Assembly (NCBI RefSeq): GCF_002007205.1
Contig: NZ_LAZS01000005.1
Location: 1-64,000, forward strand
Origin: Ensifer adhaerens
Lineage (GTDB): Bacteria; Pseudomonadota; Alphaproteobacteria; Rhizobiales; Rhizobiaceae
Length of the DNA: 64,000 bases
Reading direction: 5' to 3'
Below are positions 1-8,911 of the stretch, in pieces (the stretch's first letter is position 1; each line of letters starts with the position of its first letter). Both the position numbers and the translations under genes were made by a program. The notes under the pieces are model-generated. The model was not told the origin of the DNA. It ran no database searches and worked only from the letters and a program-made list of their open reading frames with translations.

Positions 1-1
1 C

Positions 2-232
2 GCGCCGGCCGGCTTCGAGATCGACTGGAACAAGGTGATCTTCAAGATGCTCAACCTCAAGGGCATCTACGGCCGCGAGATGTTCGAGACCTGGTACAAG
101 ATGATCGCCTTCGTGCAGGGCGGCCTCGACCTTGCCCCCGTCATCACCCACCGCATCACGATCGACGAATTCCGCGACGGCTTCGAGGCGATGCGCTCCG
201 GCAATTCCGGCAAGGTCGTCATGGACTGGTGA
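2..232 (+). CDS. tdh: L-threonine 3-dehydrogenase, C-terminal part
   Basis: This is the last 76 codons of a zinc-dependent medium-chain alcohol dehydrogenase; the start lies outside the window. The visible tail contains [15 protein letters not shown], then [10 protein letters not shown] and a closing [14 protein letters not shown], which closely follows the C-terminus of bacterial threonine dehydrogenase. Tdh oxidises L-threonine to 2-amino-3-ketobutyrate with NAD+ in the cytoplasm, normally paired with Kbl; whether kbl lies upstream cannot be seen. The gene ends tail to tail with the next one, with a GC-rich hairpin between them. The zinc and NAD-binding motifs are off the edge, so the assignment rests on the tail alone. 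Confidence 0.9.
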   Translation, partial: APAGFEIDWNKVIFKMLNLKGIYGREMFETWYKMIAFVQGGLDLAPVITHRITIDEFRDGFEAMRSGNSGKVVMDW

Positions 233-242
233 GGTCGCAAGG

Positions 243-269
243 GCCGCCGCGCGGGCGATCCGCGGCGGC
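243..269. terminator. Hairpin between convergent genes
   Basis: GCCGCCGCG and CGCGGCGGC form a perfect 9-bp stem around a 9-base loop, placed exactly between the stops of tdh and the effector-binding gene. There is no T-run on either side, so it may act as a weak bidirectional terminator or a transcript-end stabiliser. Confidence 0.4.
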
Positions 270-728
270 TCAGTTGTCGAGGCCGAACTGGATCTCGATC
301 TCGTGGTAGCGGGCGCCTTGGCCCGCCCAGCGGTGGTAGATCTCGCGGCTCTCGCCGGAGAAATTGTGCCTGGACATCTCGATCTTTGCGACCAGCGGCG
401 CGTAGCCCTGGGTAAAGAGGCTGCGCATCGGCCCCTGGTGAAGAGCGGATGCGACCATGATCGGCTCCAGCTCGATCAGTTCGAGCGCGCCGCGATAGTC
501 CTCGCCGCCCGTGACCGGGCGGCAGATGCGCCAGTCGAACGGCGTCTTGGCGTTTTTCGGCAGGTCGTTCGCGATGAAGATCCAGGGACCTGCGGGCATC
601 ATGCCGGCACGTTCCATCTCCGCCTCGATGACAGGCGCCAGTACGGCGCTCTCCGTCTTGACGTCTGGGATGGTGAGCCGCCGCGCGATCGATAACACCC
701 GCATGGCGTCGGTTTCCTTGATGAGCAT
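270..728 (-). CDS. GyrI-like/AraC effector-binding domain protein
   Basis: A stand-alone small-molecule binding domain of about 152 residues with no DNA-binding part. It shows the GyrI/SOUL-like pattern: an N-terminal strand (MLIKETDAMRVLSI), PAGPWIFIAN in the middle, and a closing REIYHRWAG ... HEIEIQFGL strand typical of the family. I placed the start at 728, where GGAGGT precedes ATG by four bases, rather than at upstream ATG codons. The domain often binds cationic ligands or acts as an effector sensor; nothing here identifies the ligand. It sits tail to tail with tdh and head to head with the GFA gene, so it probably has its own promoter in 729-951. Confidence 0.65.
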   Translation of the reverse strand: MLIKETDAMRVLSIARRLTIPDVKTESAVLAPVIEAEMERAGMMPAGPWIFIANDLPKNAKTPFDWRICRPVTGGEDYRGALELIELEPIMVASALHQGPMRSLFTQGYAPLVAKIEMSRHNFSGESREIYHRWAGQGARYHEIEIQFGLDN

Positions 729-951
729 TCGAACCTCCATTTTGGGGCGAAGGTCGTGCGCGATCAGGTGAAGCGCAAGCAAAAAGCCGGAATAATCTTG
801 CAAATTCGCATCGATAAACGGCTTCATCGGGAATTGTTTTGCGTGCACTTGCGCGCCCGGTGATTGCGCTTGTTTGAAGGCGGTGGCGCTCTATGTTCGC
901 CGCCTAGCGAGGCGAAATGGCCGGGGCCCGGGAAGAAGAGGAGACACATGC

Positions 952-1296
952 ATGCGTTATGAGGGAAGCTGTCACTGCGGCAAGATCGCCTTCGAGGTGG
1001 AAGGGGAGTTTGCCGAGGCGATCGACTGCAATTGTTCGCTTTGCCGCCGTCGCGGCGGGCTGCTCGCCTTCGTCGCCAGAGACAAGCTGACGCTCACAAC
1101 GCCGGAAACCGACCTCTCGACCTATGTCTTCAACAAGCATGTGATCCAGCATCGGTTCTGCGACACCTGCGGCATCGCGCCGTTCGGCGAGGGGGACGGG
1201 CCGCATGGGAAGATGGCGGCGATCAACCTGCGCTGCCTGCCGGAGTTCGATATCGAGGCGGTGAAGGTCGTCAAATATGACGGCCGTTCAGTTTAG
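952..1296 (+). CDS. GFA/CENP-V family zinc protein
   Basis: A 114-residue protein of the glutathione-dependent formaldehyde-activating enzyme fold. Zinc-binding cysteines appear in the usual arrangement: SCHCG near residue 7, CNCSLCRRRGG near residue 28 and FCDTCGIAPF near residue 67. The family includes Gfa, which was proposed to combine formaldehyde with glutathione, but most short members have unknown substrates. The start at 952 follows GAAGAAGAGGAGAC; a nearer ATG at 948 is out of frame and closes within five codons. A second family member lies at 57677-58096 and is only distantly similar. Confidence 0.75.
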   Translation: MRYEGSCHCGKIAFEVEGEFAEAIDCNCSLCRRRGGLLAFVARDKLTLTTPETDLSTYVFNKHVIQHRFCDTCGIAPFGEGDGPHGKMAAINLRCLPEFDIEAVKVVKYDGRSV

Positions 1297-1757
1297 GACC
1301 GGGCGCGAAAATCCAATCCTGGTTGCGGGTGCAGATGTGGCACAACGAGACCTTGCCGATTAAATTGCCGCCCCCTTGTCTTTTGGCGGGCAGCGCCTAC
1401 ATCTTCAGCGGAAGCTGATAAACCCCAAAAAGCGACAGGAACGGTGATTTTTACCGAATCATCCGGTTTTTCAGCGGAAATGCTTGACGGGATCGAAAAT
1501 TCTGGGAATCACCATTTCCGAATAAGAAATGGCGAAATGACACGGCGGTTAGGGAATCATGCCAGAGACGTTTCAGTGGCAGGACTGTCGGAGCTTGCCC
1601 GCTTTGCCACGAGCACACTCGTGGTTAAACAGGAATTAAACATCATCCCGTTACGTCAGGGGAAATGATTCGGTGGCGGGTGCGCGGCGCGCCCGGACCT
1701 TCGAGCGGCATTGGCACCGGGCTCACGCCGGTTGCGACAAGGAAAGCGACGAACTAA
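1297..1757. other. 461-bp leader region upstream of rpoD
   Basis: No convincing gene is present. A 74-codon open frame at 1444-1668 has no family features and no good ribosome site. The stretch ends with the rpoD leader and holds a perfect hairpin at 1607-1624 (CCACGAG, CACA loop, CTCGTGG). It presumably contains the rpoD promoters, which I could not place with confidence. Confidence 0.5.
1607..1624. promoter_or_regulatory. Perfect hairpin in the rpoD leader
   Basis: CCACGAG and CTCGTGG flank a CACA loop about 133 bp before the rpoD start, followed directly by TTAAACAGG. It may be an operator or a leader RNA hairpin; no T-run follows, so it is not a classic terminator. Confidence 0.3.
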
Positions 1758-3815
1758 ATGGCAACCAAAGTCAAAGAAAACGAAGAAGCTGACGTAGAAC
1801 GCGAAGGCGCTCCGGACGGCCCGCTTCTCGATCTTTCCGATGACGCTGTCAAGAAGATGATCAAGGCCGCCAAGAAGCGCGGCTACGTGACGATGGACGA
1901 GCTCAACTCCGTCCTTCCGTCCGAGGAAGTCACCTCCGAACAGATCGAAGACACGATGGCGATGCTGTCCGACATGGGCATCAACGTGATCGAGGACGAG
2001 GAAGCCGAAGAAGCTGCCGGTGGCAGCGACGACGAGGCCAGCGACGATGACGGCGAAAGCGAGGGCGGCGAACTGGCCCCTTCCAGCGGTACTTCGCTTG
2101 CGACCAGCAAGAAGAAGGAACCGACCGATCGCACCGACGACCCGGTTCGCATGTACCTGCGCGAAATGGGTTCGGTCGAGCTTCTGTCGCGCGAAGGCGA
2201 AATCGCCATTGCCAAGCGCATCGAGGCTGGCCGCGAGACGATGATCGCCGGTCTCTGTGAGAGCCCGCTGACCTTCCAGGCGCTGATCATCTGGCGCGAC
2301 GAACTGAACGAAGGCCAGACGCTTTTGCGCGAGATCATCGATCTCGAAACCACTTATTCCGGTCCTGAGGCCAAGGCTGCGCCGCAGTTCCAGAGCCCGG
2401 AAAAGATCGAGGCTGACCGCAAGGCTGCCGAGGAAAAGGAAAAGACCCGCAAGGTTCGCTCGCCTGCCAACGACGACGACATCACCAATGTCGGCGGCGA
2501 TGTCATGCCGGCCGAGGAAGAAGAGGAAGACGACGACGAGTCGAACCTCTCGCTCGCCGCCATGGAAGCGGAACTGCGCCCGCAGGTCATGGAAACCCTC
2601 GACATCATTGCCGAGACCTACAAGAAGCTGCGCAAGCTGCAGGACCAGCAGGTGGAAGCCCGCCTCGCTGCCACCGGCACGCTGTCGCCGGCCCAGGAGC
2701 GCCGCTACAAGGAGCTCAAGGACGAGCTGATCAAGGCGGTCAAGTCGCTGTCGCTGAACCAGAACCGCGTCGACAGCCTGGTCGAGCAGCTCTACGACAT
2801 TTCCAAGCGCCTGATGCAGAACGAAGGCCGCCTGCTGCGCCTTGCAGAAAGCTACGGCGTCAAGCGCGACTCGTTCCTGGAACAGTATTCGGGTGCCGAA
2901 CTCGACCCGAACTGGATGAAGTCGATCAGCAACCTGGCCGGCAAGGGCTGGAAGGAATTCGCCAAGAGCGAAAACCAGACGATCCGCGACATCCGCCAGG
3001 AGATCCAGAATCTGGCCACCGAAACCGGCATCTCGATTGCCGAGTTCCGCCGCATCGTCTCCATGGTGCAGAAGGGCGAGCGCGAAGCGCGTATCGCCAA
3101 GAAGGAAATGGTCGAAGCGAACCTGCGCCTCGTCATCTCCATCGCCAAGAAGTACACCAACCGCGGCCTGCAGTTCCTCGATCTCATCCAGGAAGGCAAC
3201 ATCGGCCTGATGAAGGCGGTCGACAAGTTCGAGTACCGCCGCGGCTACAAGTTCTCGACCTACGCCACATGGTGGATCCGTCAGGCGATCACCCGGTCGA
3301 TCGCCGACCAGGCCCGCACGATCCGCATTCCGGTGCACATGATCGAAACGATCAACAAGATCGTCCGTACCTCGCGCCAGATGCTGCATGAGATCGGCCG
3401 CGAGCCGACGCCGGAGGAACTGGCCGAAAAGCTCGCCATGCCACTCGAAAAGGTGCGCAAGGTCCTCAAGATTGCCAAGGAGCCGATCTCGCTCGAAACG
3501 CCTGTCGGTGACGAAGAAGATTCGCACCTCGGCGATTTCATCGAGGACAAGAACGCGCTGCTGCCGATCGATGCCGCCATCCAGGCGAACCTGCGCGAGA
3601 CGACCACCCGCGTTCTCGCTTCGCTCACGCCGCGCGAAGAGCGCGTGCTGCGCATGCGCTTCGGCATCGGCATGAACACCGACCACACGCTCGAAGAGGT
3701 CGGCCAGCAGTTCTCGGTTACCCGCGAACGTATCCGCCAGATCGAGGCGAAGGCGCTCCGCAAGCTCAAGCATCCGAGCCGCTCCAGGAAGCTCAGAAGC
3801 TTCCTCGACAGCTAA
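1758..3815 (+). CDS. rpoD: RNA polymerase primary sigma factor RpoD (SigA)
   Basis: The housekeeping sigma-70 factor that directs RNA polymerase to most promoters. It has 685 residues, the length usual for rhizobial SigA. Region 1.1 covers roughly residues 20-90, followed by an acidic linker rich in E and D. Region 1.2 begins near residue 127 ([11 protein letters not shown]). A long non-conserved region fills about 190-440, itself containing an acidic stretch near residue 255. Region 2 starts near 451 ([19 protein letters not shown]) with the -10 recognition part [14 protein letters not shown] near 504. Region 4 with the -35 helix [20 protein letters not shown] lies near 627-675. A rho-independent terminator follows at once. 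In related genomes dnaG commonly precedes rpoD; here unrelated genes do. Confidence 0.98.
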   Translation: MATKVKENEEADVEREGAPDGPLLDLSDDAVKKMIKAAKKRGYVTMDELNSVLPSEEVTSEQIEDTMAMLSDMGINVIEDEEAEEAAGGSDDEASDDDGESEGGELAPSSGTSLATSKKKEPTDRTDDPVRMYLREMGSVELLSREGEIAIAKRIEAGRETMIAGLCESPLTFQALIIWRDELNEGQTLLREIIDLETTYSGPEAKAAPQFQSPEKIEADRKAAEEKEKTRKVRSPANDDDITNVGGDVMPAEEEEEDDDESNLSLAAMEAELRPQVMETLDIIAETYKKLRKLQDQQVEARLAATGTLSPAQERRYKELKDELIKAVKSLSLNQNRVDSLVEQLYDISKRLMQNEGRLLRLAESYGVKRDSFLEQYSGAELDPNWMKSISNLAGKGWKEFAKSENQTIRDIRQEIQNLATETGISIAEFRRIVSMVQKGEREARIAKKEMVEANLRLVISIAKKYTNRGLQFLDLIQEGNIGLMKAVDKFEYRRGYKFSTYATWWIRQAITRSIADQARTIRIPVHMIETINKIVRTSRQMLHEIGREPTPEELAEKLAMPLEKVRKVLKIAKEPISLETPVGDEEDSHLGDFIEDKNALLPIDAAIQANLRETTTRVLASLTPREERVLRMRFGIGMNTDHTLEEVGQQFSVTRERIRQIEAKALRKLKHPSRSRKLRSFLDS

Positions 3816-3837
3816 AGTCGGGTACATGCAAAGATCG

Positions 3838-3865
3838 AAAAGCCGGGCCATGCGCCCGGCTTTTT
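3838..3865 (+). terminator. Rho-independent terminator of rpoD
   Basis: AGCCGGGC and GCCCGGCT pair across a CATGC loop and are followed by TTTTT. It starts 22 bases after the rpoD stop. Confidence 0.85.
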
Positions 3866-4009
3866 CGTTTCCGCCTCACCCATGCGATTTATTGTGGGTG
3901 CTTTCGCCGGGGAGTATAGTCGCGCTTTCGCAGCAATCTGGGGCACCCCGTCTGAGACGCGGGAGCAATCGCACCGCGGGCGTGAAGCGTGCCCCCGTGG
4001 AGGTGTCAG

Positions 4010-4303
4010 ATGACCACGTATGTCATGCTCCTCAACTGGACCGAGCAGGGCGTCAAGAATGTGCGCGATTCCCCGAAGCGGCTCGACCTCGCAAGGAACG
4101 TGCTCGGCGAGATGGGCGGCTCCTTCAAGCATTTCTTCCTGACCATGGGCGACTACGACATGGTCGCCATCGTCGAGGCGCCTGACGATGCGGTGGCCGC
4201 CCGCTTTGCGCTCACCCTCGGCATGGCCGGCAATGTGCGCTCGACGACGATGAAAGCCTTTCCCGAGGCCGCCTATCGCGAACTGATCGCATCGCTTGGA
4301 TGA
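4010..4303 (+). CDS. GYD domain protein
   Basis: A 97-residue cytoplasmic protein made of a single GYD domain, a ferredoxin-like alpha/beta fold. The family name motif is visible as MGDYDMVAIVEAPDD near residues 50-64, and the start MTTYVMLLNWTEQGVKN is typical. The start at 4010 follows GGAGGTGTC. Function of the family is unknown; members are common as single genes in rhizobia. It lies alone between the rpoD terminator and a convergent gene. Confidence 0.75.
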   Translation: MTTYVMLLNWTEQGVKNVRDSPKRLDLARNVLGEMGGSFKHFFLTMGDYDMVAIVEAPDDAVAARFALTLGMAGNVRSTTMKAFPEAAYRELIASLG

Positions 4304-4363
4304 GCAGCCGGCGTTGCGGCCGTGATGGAAATCGCGGCTGCAACGCCCGATAAAGGTCCCGGC

Positions 4364-5209
4364 TCAGGGCGCGCCGTTTCCCGAGAGGATACGGGCGGCG
4401 CTGCGCATGGCGTTGCGAAAGGCGTCGTCGAAGCTGACGCCGCTCAGCCGCCAGCGGTAGCGCCTGCCGCCTGCGTCCATCTGCCATTTGGCGATCCAGC
4501 CGCGGGCGGCATCGGACCAGACGAGCGTGCCCAGGAGCGGCACGTCGCCGCCCGTCCGTGCCGCTGGGCGGAAGAGCTGCGCGGGGTCTGCCTCAGGCAG
4601 GGTGTCGAGGGCGACTTTTCGGCCCGTCACAGTGGTCGTATCCGGCAGGACGGCCGAGAGTGCCAGCGGCTGTGCCGCGGCCTGCAGCGAGTCCGCCATA
4701 TAGGGGCTTTCAGAGCCGTCGCGTGTCAGCACGAAGCGGCGCTTCTGGTCCTTGACCGCCAGCCATACGGCGATCGCCGGGCGAGGGGAGAGCCATGGCT
4801 TGCGGCCGAGTTCTGCGAGAAGCGGGTCCAGCGTTGCTGGCTGGTACCGGCAGGTGAGGTCATGCGGGCGGTCGTGCGTGCCCTGTTCGTCATGGATCGG
4901 GATGCCTTCGAGGCGATCGCGATAGGAGAAGGTCGAGACGAAGCTGCCGGCCTTGGCCTCCGCTGCAGCAAACCGGGGCGCCTCTGTGATCGTCGGATCG
5001 CCGGATAGTTTGACGAGCACTTCACGCAGGCATTCGCGAAAACCGATCGCACGATTGGCCTCACCCGTGCCGGTGACGATCGCGTCACTGCGATAAAGCG
5101 TGTTGATGTCTGCCGCCCCGGCGTTGCTGCCGGCGTGGCAGAGAAGCGCCGCTATGAGCGCCGTGACCGTCGCTCTTTTCCGGATCAGTTTGCCGGCGGC
5201 AGGACGCAA
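4364..5209 (-). CDS. DUF2066 exported protein
   Basis: A protein of about 281 residues with a signal peptide and a DUF2066 body (NTLYRSDAIVTGTGEANRAIGFRECL at its start, split here across the family's first strand). No ATG is available upstream of the signal peptide outside the neighbouring gene; I chose TTG at 5209, preceded by GGAGG at suitable spacing, giving an N-terminus with RKRATVTALIAALLCHAG as the hydrophobic stretch. This makes it overlap the 3' end of the LprI-like gene by 25 bases, so the two are probably co-transcribed and translationally coupled. The function of DUF2066 is not known; export suggests a periplasmic role. Confidence 0.65.
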   Translation of the reverse strand: MRPAAGKLIRKRATVTALIAALLCHAGSNAGAADINTLYRSDAIVTGTGEANRAIGFRECLREVLVKLSGDPTITEAPRFAAAEAKAGSFVSTFSYRDRLEGIPIHDEQGTHDRPHDLTCRYQPATLDPLLAELGRKPWLSPRPAIAVWLAVKDQKRRFVLTRDGSESPYMADSLQAAAQPLALSAVLPDTTTVTGRKVALDTLPEADPAQLFRPAARTGGDVPLLGTLVWSDAARGWIAKWQMDAGGRRYRWRLSGVSFDDAFRNAMRSAARILSGNGAP

Positions 5210-5592
5210 CTGAGATCGCCCTCCTCGCAGCTCAGATAGGTCTTGAAGTCGGCGACGCGCTTCTGTGTGCGATCGTCGCGGCATTCAAGCGTGATCATCG
5301 GCTGGGCGGAGCCGCCGGCAACGCCCGAGCTTGCGAAATCGCATTCGGCATCGCGATAGGCGATCCAGGCCCTCTGCGCCGCGACGAGCAGCTTCGTCTT
5401 GTCGGCATCGTCCTTCAGGCGTCCCTGGATTTGCTTGTAGAGCGCGTTGAGCTCGGCGTCGGAGGCCTTCAGTGCCTTGTCGGCGCAGGCATTCATCGTC
5501 GCCTGGTCGCTGGCATCGGCGCATTCGTCGGCGCGCGCAGCAGCAGTCGTGGCAAGCAATCCCGCGATCAACACCAGGGCACGAAGGCGCAT
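5185..5592 (-). CDS. LprI-family (DUF1311) secreted protein
   Basis: A 135-residue secreted protein. It begins with a signal peptide (MRLRALVLIAGLLATTAAARA) and then DECADASDQATMNACA, the characteristic cysteine pattern of the lysozyme-inhibitor LprI N-terminal domain. The core motif LLVAAQRAWIAYRDAECDF near residues 65-85 is strongly diagnostic. Mycobacterial LprI inhibits lysozyme; for the many proteobacterial homologues this is not shown. The start at 5592 has AAGGAGAA ahead of it. It is the first gene of a two-gene unit with the DUF2066 gene and faces the lytic transglycosylase gene, a suggestive cell-wall neighbourhood. Confidence 0.75.
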   Translation of the reverse strand: MRLRALVLIAGLLATTAAARADECADASDQATMNACADKALKASDAELNALYKQIQGRLKDDADKTKLLVAAQRAWIAYRDAECDFASSGVAGGSAQPMITLECRDDRTQKRVADFKTYLSCEEGDLSCVLPPAN

Positions 5593-5853
5593 CAAGGTTC
5601 TCCTTTGCGCCACAGAGGCTTGGGCGCGGTTGTGGATTTGTCCGATCGTAAGACCTTCGGCCACGGAAATTCAATGGCCTGGCACGGGAGGCGGATCGTT
5701 CTCTTTTGAATCAAAAGAGATCCTTAACGTTTACGTTTTATCAATCTCTGGAGCGCCGCGGTCCCGACGGGCGGCATGCGGTGCTTGAGCATATTTTCCC
5801 GAGGCATTGCCTTGCGTGCAAGCGACGTGCCGCGGGAAGCAAGAGGTTCAGCG

Positions 5854-6423
5854 ATGCGTTGCGTGTTTGTCGTCGTCCTCCTGTTTTTGGCCGGCTGCGG
5901 AACGGTGCCGAGAGACACCCGGAATGCCTGCGCGGTTTTCGAGCAGCGAGATGGCCTTTTCAACAATTGGCGCCGGGAAGCCTATGGCGCCCAGCGCGAG
6001 TACGGCGTGCCCGTGCCGATCCTGATGGCAACGATCTACACCGAATCCGGTTTCCGCCATAATGCCCGGCCGCCGCGCACAAAGCTCTTCGGCTTCATCC
6101 CCTGGACGCGCGTTTCGACCGCCTATGGCTATTCCCAGGCACTCGACGGCACCTGGGGGCGCTATCAGAGCGAGACCGGTCGCTGGGCGGCGCGGCGTTC
6201 GAATTTCGGCGACGCGATCCGCTTCATCGCCTGGTATCACCGCGAAAGCGCCCAAAAGAACGGTATCGCCTTGAATGACGCCTACAGGCTCTACATCGCC
6301 TACTACCATGGCCACGCCGGCTATGCCCGCGGCAATTGGAGCGACACGGCGAGGAACGGCGCCAAGCGCGCGGCCGGCATGGCCTCGGTCTACAGCAAGC
6401 AGCTCAGGGGCTGCGGCAGCTGA
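5854..6423 (+). CDS. Lipoprotein lytic transglycosylase-like protein
   Basis: A 189-residue predicted lipoprotein: the N-terminus RCVFVVVLLFLAGCG carries a lipobox with Cys near residue 15. The body resembles an SLT lytic transglycosylase: PILMATIYTESGFRHNA holds the probable catalytic Glu, YGYSQALDGTWGRYQ is the next conserved block, and YIAYYHGHAGYARG closes the fold. Such enzymes cleave peptidoglycan to 1,6-anhydromuropeptides. The start at 5854 was picked to begin directly at the lipoprotein signal. It is transcribed away from the LprI-like gene, with the intergenic stretch 5593-5853 serving both. Confidence 0.8.
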   Translation: MRCVFVVVLLFLAGCGTVPRDTRNACAVFEQRDGLFNNWRREAYGAQREYGVPVPILMATIYTESGFRHNARPPRTKLFGFIPWTRVSTAYGYSQALDGTWGRYQSETGRWAARRSNFGDAIRFIAWYHRESAQKNGIALNDAYRLYIAYYHGHAGYARGNWSDTARNGAKRAAGMASVYSKQLRGCGS

Positions 6424-6463
6424 TGCCGACGCGCGGCTGGCGTCGAGCGGCCGTCTTCTCCGC

Positions 6464-6916
6464 TTAGCCAGCGGCCGCGCGGTCGAGTTCCGCGATGTCG
6501 ATCTTGATCATGCCCATCATCGCCTGCTGGGCGCGGCCTGCACGCGCCGGATCGGGATCGCCGAGATGGCGCATCAGGGCGTCCGGAATGATCTGCCAGG
6601 CGAGCCCGTACCTGTCCTTCAGCCAGCCGCAATGCTGCGGCGTGCCGCCGTCTAAAAGCCTGTCCCAGAAGTAGTCGACTTCCGCCTGGTCGGCGCAGCG
6701 CACGAAAAACGACACCGCCTCGCTGAACTTGAAATGCGGGCCGCCGTTAAGCCCCATAAAGTGTTGCCCTTCGAGCTCGAAGGAGGCGGTGAAGGCCTTG
6801 CCGTCCGGCCCCTTCTTGACGTCGGTGATGCGGCTGTTGCGGAAAATGGAGGTGTAGAAAGAGATGGCGTCCTCCAGTTGATCGTCGAACCAGAGAAAGG
6901 GCGTGATCTTCTGCAT
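6464..6916 (-). CDS. VOC family protein, PhnB-like
   Basis: A 150-residue single-domain vicinal oxygen chelate protein of the PhnB / 3-demethylubiquinone-9 3-methyltransferase type. Diagnostic parts are ITPFLWFDDQLEDAISFYTSIF at the start, GQHFMGLNGGPHFKF in the middle, CGWLKDRYGLAWQIIP near residue 95, and a C-terminal MMGMIKIDIAELDRAA. Despite the family label, no methyltransferase activity should be assumed. GGAGACACCC precedes the start. It is divergent from the DUF1428 gene, with 158 bp between the starts. Confidence 0.8.
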   Translation of the reverse strand: MQKITPFLWFDDQLEDAISFYTSIFRNSRITDVKKGPDGKAFTASFELEGQHFMGLNGGPHFKFSEAVSFFVRCADQAEVDYFWDRLLDGGTPQHCGWLKDRYGLAWQIIPDALMRHLGDPDPARAGRAQQAMMGMIKIDIAELDRAAAG

Positions 6917-7074
6917 GGGTGTCTCCTTGGTGGCTGGTACCGCCCAAGGACGAACGGTCCACCATCGAGCCGACAGGCATCGGGCGTTCCCGACAAAAAA
7001 TTTCGCGCCGGGTGTCGGAACCTTTCCTCGTCGCGCGTCCTATGCTCGTCGAACGAACAGAGGAGACGAAGTCG

Positions 7075-7428
7075 ATGACCTATGTGGATGGCTTTATCGT
7101 TGCCGTGCCGAAGGCGAATATCGAGGCCTACAAGGCGATGGCGAAGGCGGCGGGCGATGTGTGGATGGAACATGGCGCGCTCTCCTACAATGAATGCCTG
7201 GCAGACGACGTGCCCTATGGCGAAGTGACGTCCTTCCCCCGCTCGGTGCAGGCCAAGGACGAGGAAACGGTGGTCTTCTCCTGGATCTCCTACAAGTCGC
7301 GCGCTGATCGCGATCAGATCGTTGCCAAGGTCATGGCCGATCCGCGGCTGCAGGGCGACGCCTGGAAGGAAGTCTTCGACGGCAAGCGCATGATCTATGG
7401 CGGCTTCGAGACGTTCCTGGAGATGTAG
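7075..7428 (+). CDS. DUF1428 family protein
   Basis: A 117-residue cytoplasmic protein matching DUF1428, a dimeric ferredoxin-like fold. Features are MTYVDGFIVAVPKANIEAYKAMA at the start, YNECLADDVP, then FSWISYKSRADRD and a C-terminal GKRMIYGGFETFLEM. The longer open frame upstream was rejected because GAGGAGACGAAGTCG lies directly before the ATG at 7075. No enzymatic role is established for the family. It is often found beside VOC genes, as here. Confidence 0.8.
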   Translation: MTYVDGFIVAVPKANIEAYKAMAKAAGDVWMEHGALSYNECLADDVPYGEVTSFPRSVQAKDEETVVFSWISYKSRADRDQIVAKVMADPRLQGDAWKEVFDGKRMIYGGFETFLEM

Positions 7429-7552
7429 CAAAGCACTCTCCGCCGTTTGCGGCAGGTGCCTTGGACCGGGAACGGTCCGAGGATAAAAGCGTTGGGCACA
7501 TCAACGGGTCGTGCCGCCCTCGCGGCGATGCGACCGCCTGCCGGAGGCCTTC

Positions 7553-7975
7553 ATGCCGCAAGCGCGAATCACCATCGCCACCCATGGCCAGGGGCTCTAC
7601 GAATTCACCGACGAGGCGGCGGCCTTCGTGCGCGCAAACGCGGACGGCGAGGGGCTGCTCACCGTCTTCGTGCGGCATACCTCCTGTTCGCTTCTCATCC
7701 AGGAAAATGCCGACCCGGACGTGAAGCGCGACCTCGACGCGTTCTTCCGCCGCCTCGTGCCGCCATCGACCGATCCGTCGATGCGCTGGATCGTGCATAC
7801 CCAGGAGGGCCCCGACGACATGCCGGCGCATATCAAGGCAGCGCTGACGCCGGTCTCGCTCGGCATTCCCGTCAGCGGTGGCCGCATGCTCACCGGCACC
7901 TGGCAGGGGCTCTATCTGTTCGAGCATCGCGACCGGCCGCATCGGCGCGAGATTGTCCTCCACCTTTCCGCCTGA
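7553..7975 (+). CDS. YjbQ/UPF0047 family protein
   Basis: A 140-residue protein of the YjbQ family, a compact trimer-forming fold. Conserved parts are VRHTSCSLLIQENADPDVKRDL near residues 40-60, the middle HTQEGPDDMPAHIKAAL, and GGRMLTGTWQGLYLFEHR near 105-122. E. coli YjbQ shows a weak thiamine-phosphate synthase activity, but its real role is uncertain. The start at 7553 has GGAGG six bases upstream. It stands alone between DUF1428 and the SnoaL-like gene on the same strand. Confidence 0.85.
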   Translation: MPQARITIATHGQGLYEFTDEAAAFVRANADGEGLLTVFVRHTSCSLLIQENADPDVKRDLDAFFRRLVPPSTDPSMRWIVHTQEGPDDMPAHIKAALTPVSLGIPVSGGRMLTGTWQGLYLFEHRDRPHRREIVLHLSA

Positions 7976-8074
7976 TTGGCCGGCTCCGGCGATTGAACGG
8001 CGGCGCAAGGGTTCTAGATAAAGGGCGAGAGCAAGGGCTTGAGAGCCGGCCTTAAATGCCGGGGAGGAGCAGGG

Positions 8075-8479
8075 ATGACCGATGCACAGACGATTGCCAG
8101 CGGCTTCATCGAGGCGCTGAACCAGCGCGATTTCGAGGCGCTGGCGCGGCTCGTCCACGAGGATGTCGAGCTTGATTCGCTCACCGGCCAGCGCATGGTC
8201 GGCGTCGGTCCGTTCCGCGCCTGGATGATGAACTATCTGCGCCGCTTCGACGAGCAGTTCGGCGACGTCGTGCTGATGCGCGATGCCTTCGGCCAGCGCG
8301 TGGCCGCCGATCTGACGGCGCGAGGCACCTATCGCGAGACGATGGAGGGCTTTGCCCCTGCAACGGGCCAGAGCTATTCCATCCCGAGCGTGATCGTCTT
8401 CGAGATCGAAGAGGGCTCGATCACCCGCCTCAGCCATTATCGCAATCTTCGTGTCTTCGAGCGCGCGCTTGCCGGCTAA
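8075..8479 (+). CDS. SnoaL-like/NTF2-fold protein
   Basis: A 134-residue protein with the NTF2-like cone fold: ASGFIEALNQRDFEALARLVHEDVELDS at the start, and a hydrophobic closing strand SVIVFEIEEGSITRLSHYRNLRVFE. Such proteins may be small hydrolases, isomerases or ligand carriers; no catalytic residues can be named. GGGGAGGAGCAGGG precedes ATG 8075, which rules out the upstream in-frame start at 8039. Confidence 0.65.
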   Translation: MTDAQTIASGFIEALNQRDFEALARLVHEDVELDSLTGQRMVGVGPFRAWMMNYLRRFDEQFGDVVLMRDAFGQRVAADLTARGTYRETMEGFAPATGQSYSIPSVIVFEIEEGSITRLSHYRNLRVFERALAG

Positions 8480-8911
8480 GGGCGGTGGGGCAGAACGCAT
8501 CGACGCTGCGGAACCGCTTCCTTTGGCCTGTTCGTCGCCGCCCTCCGGTCGAGTGACCAGGTGTTGACCCGGAAAAGTGGCCGCCGATCTTCCTGTTGGC
8601 GCGAACTGGCAGAGCCGTGATTCGATGCGCGTTTTCGATCAGGCAATGCTCCATCAGAGTGCCGCCGAAGCGCATAAGTCCTTCCTGAATATTGTTTATA
8701 AGCAACGTCTTATCGTCCGCGATCTTGCAACGATGACGCTTTGCGGTTGCGGCGAACCGTCTCGTCGCAACGGGCCGGGGATCACGTTCCCGCAACCTGA
8801 ACCTCCCATGAACATCGAGTTCCGCTGTCGTTCAGCTAAGGGGACCTATCCTCTGATCAATCGCTTGGGACGGTGATTGCCCCTCGAACCCTTCAAGCCT
8901 GGAGAGATCTT
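8480..8911. other. 432-bp intergenic stretch, no gene seen
   Basis: I see no coding sequence here. A 99-codon open frame at 8577-8876 has no signal, no domain and no ribosome site. The stretch probably holds the promoter of the secreted protein at 8912. Confidence 0.4.

Noticed and set aside
1444-1668. A 74-codon frame upstream of rpoD
   Set aside because: No ribosome site, no recognisable features; more likely part of the rpoD leader.
1656-3851. A 731-codon open frame antisense to rpoD
   Set aside because: It lies wholly opposite a certain gene, is composed of repetitive Leu/Val/Arg/Asp-rich stretches typical of the antisense of a GC-rich coding sequence, and has no ribosome site.
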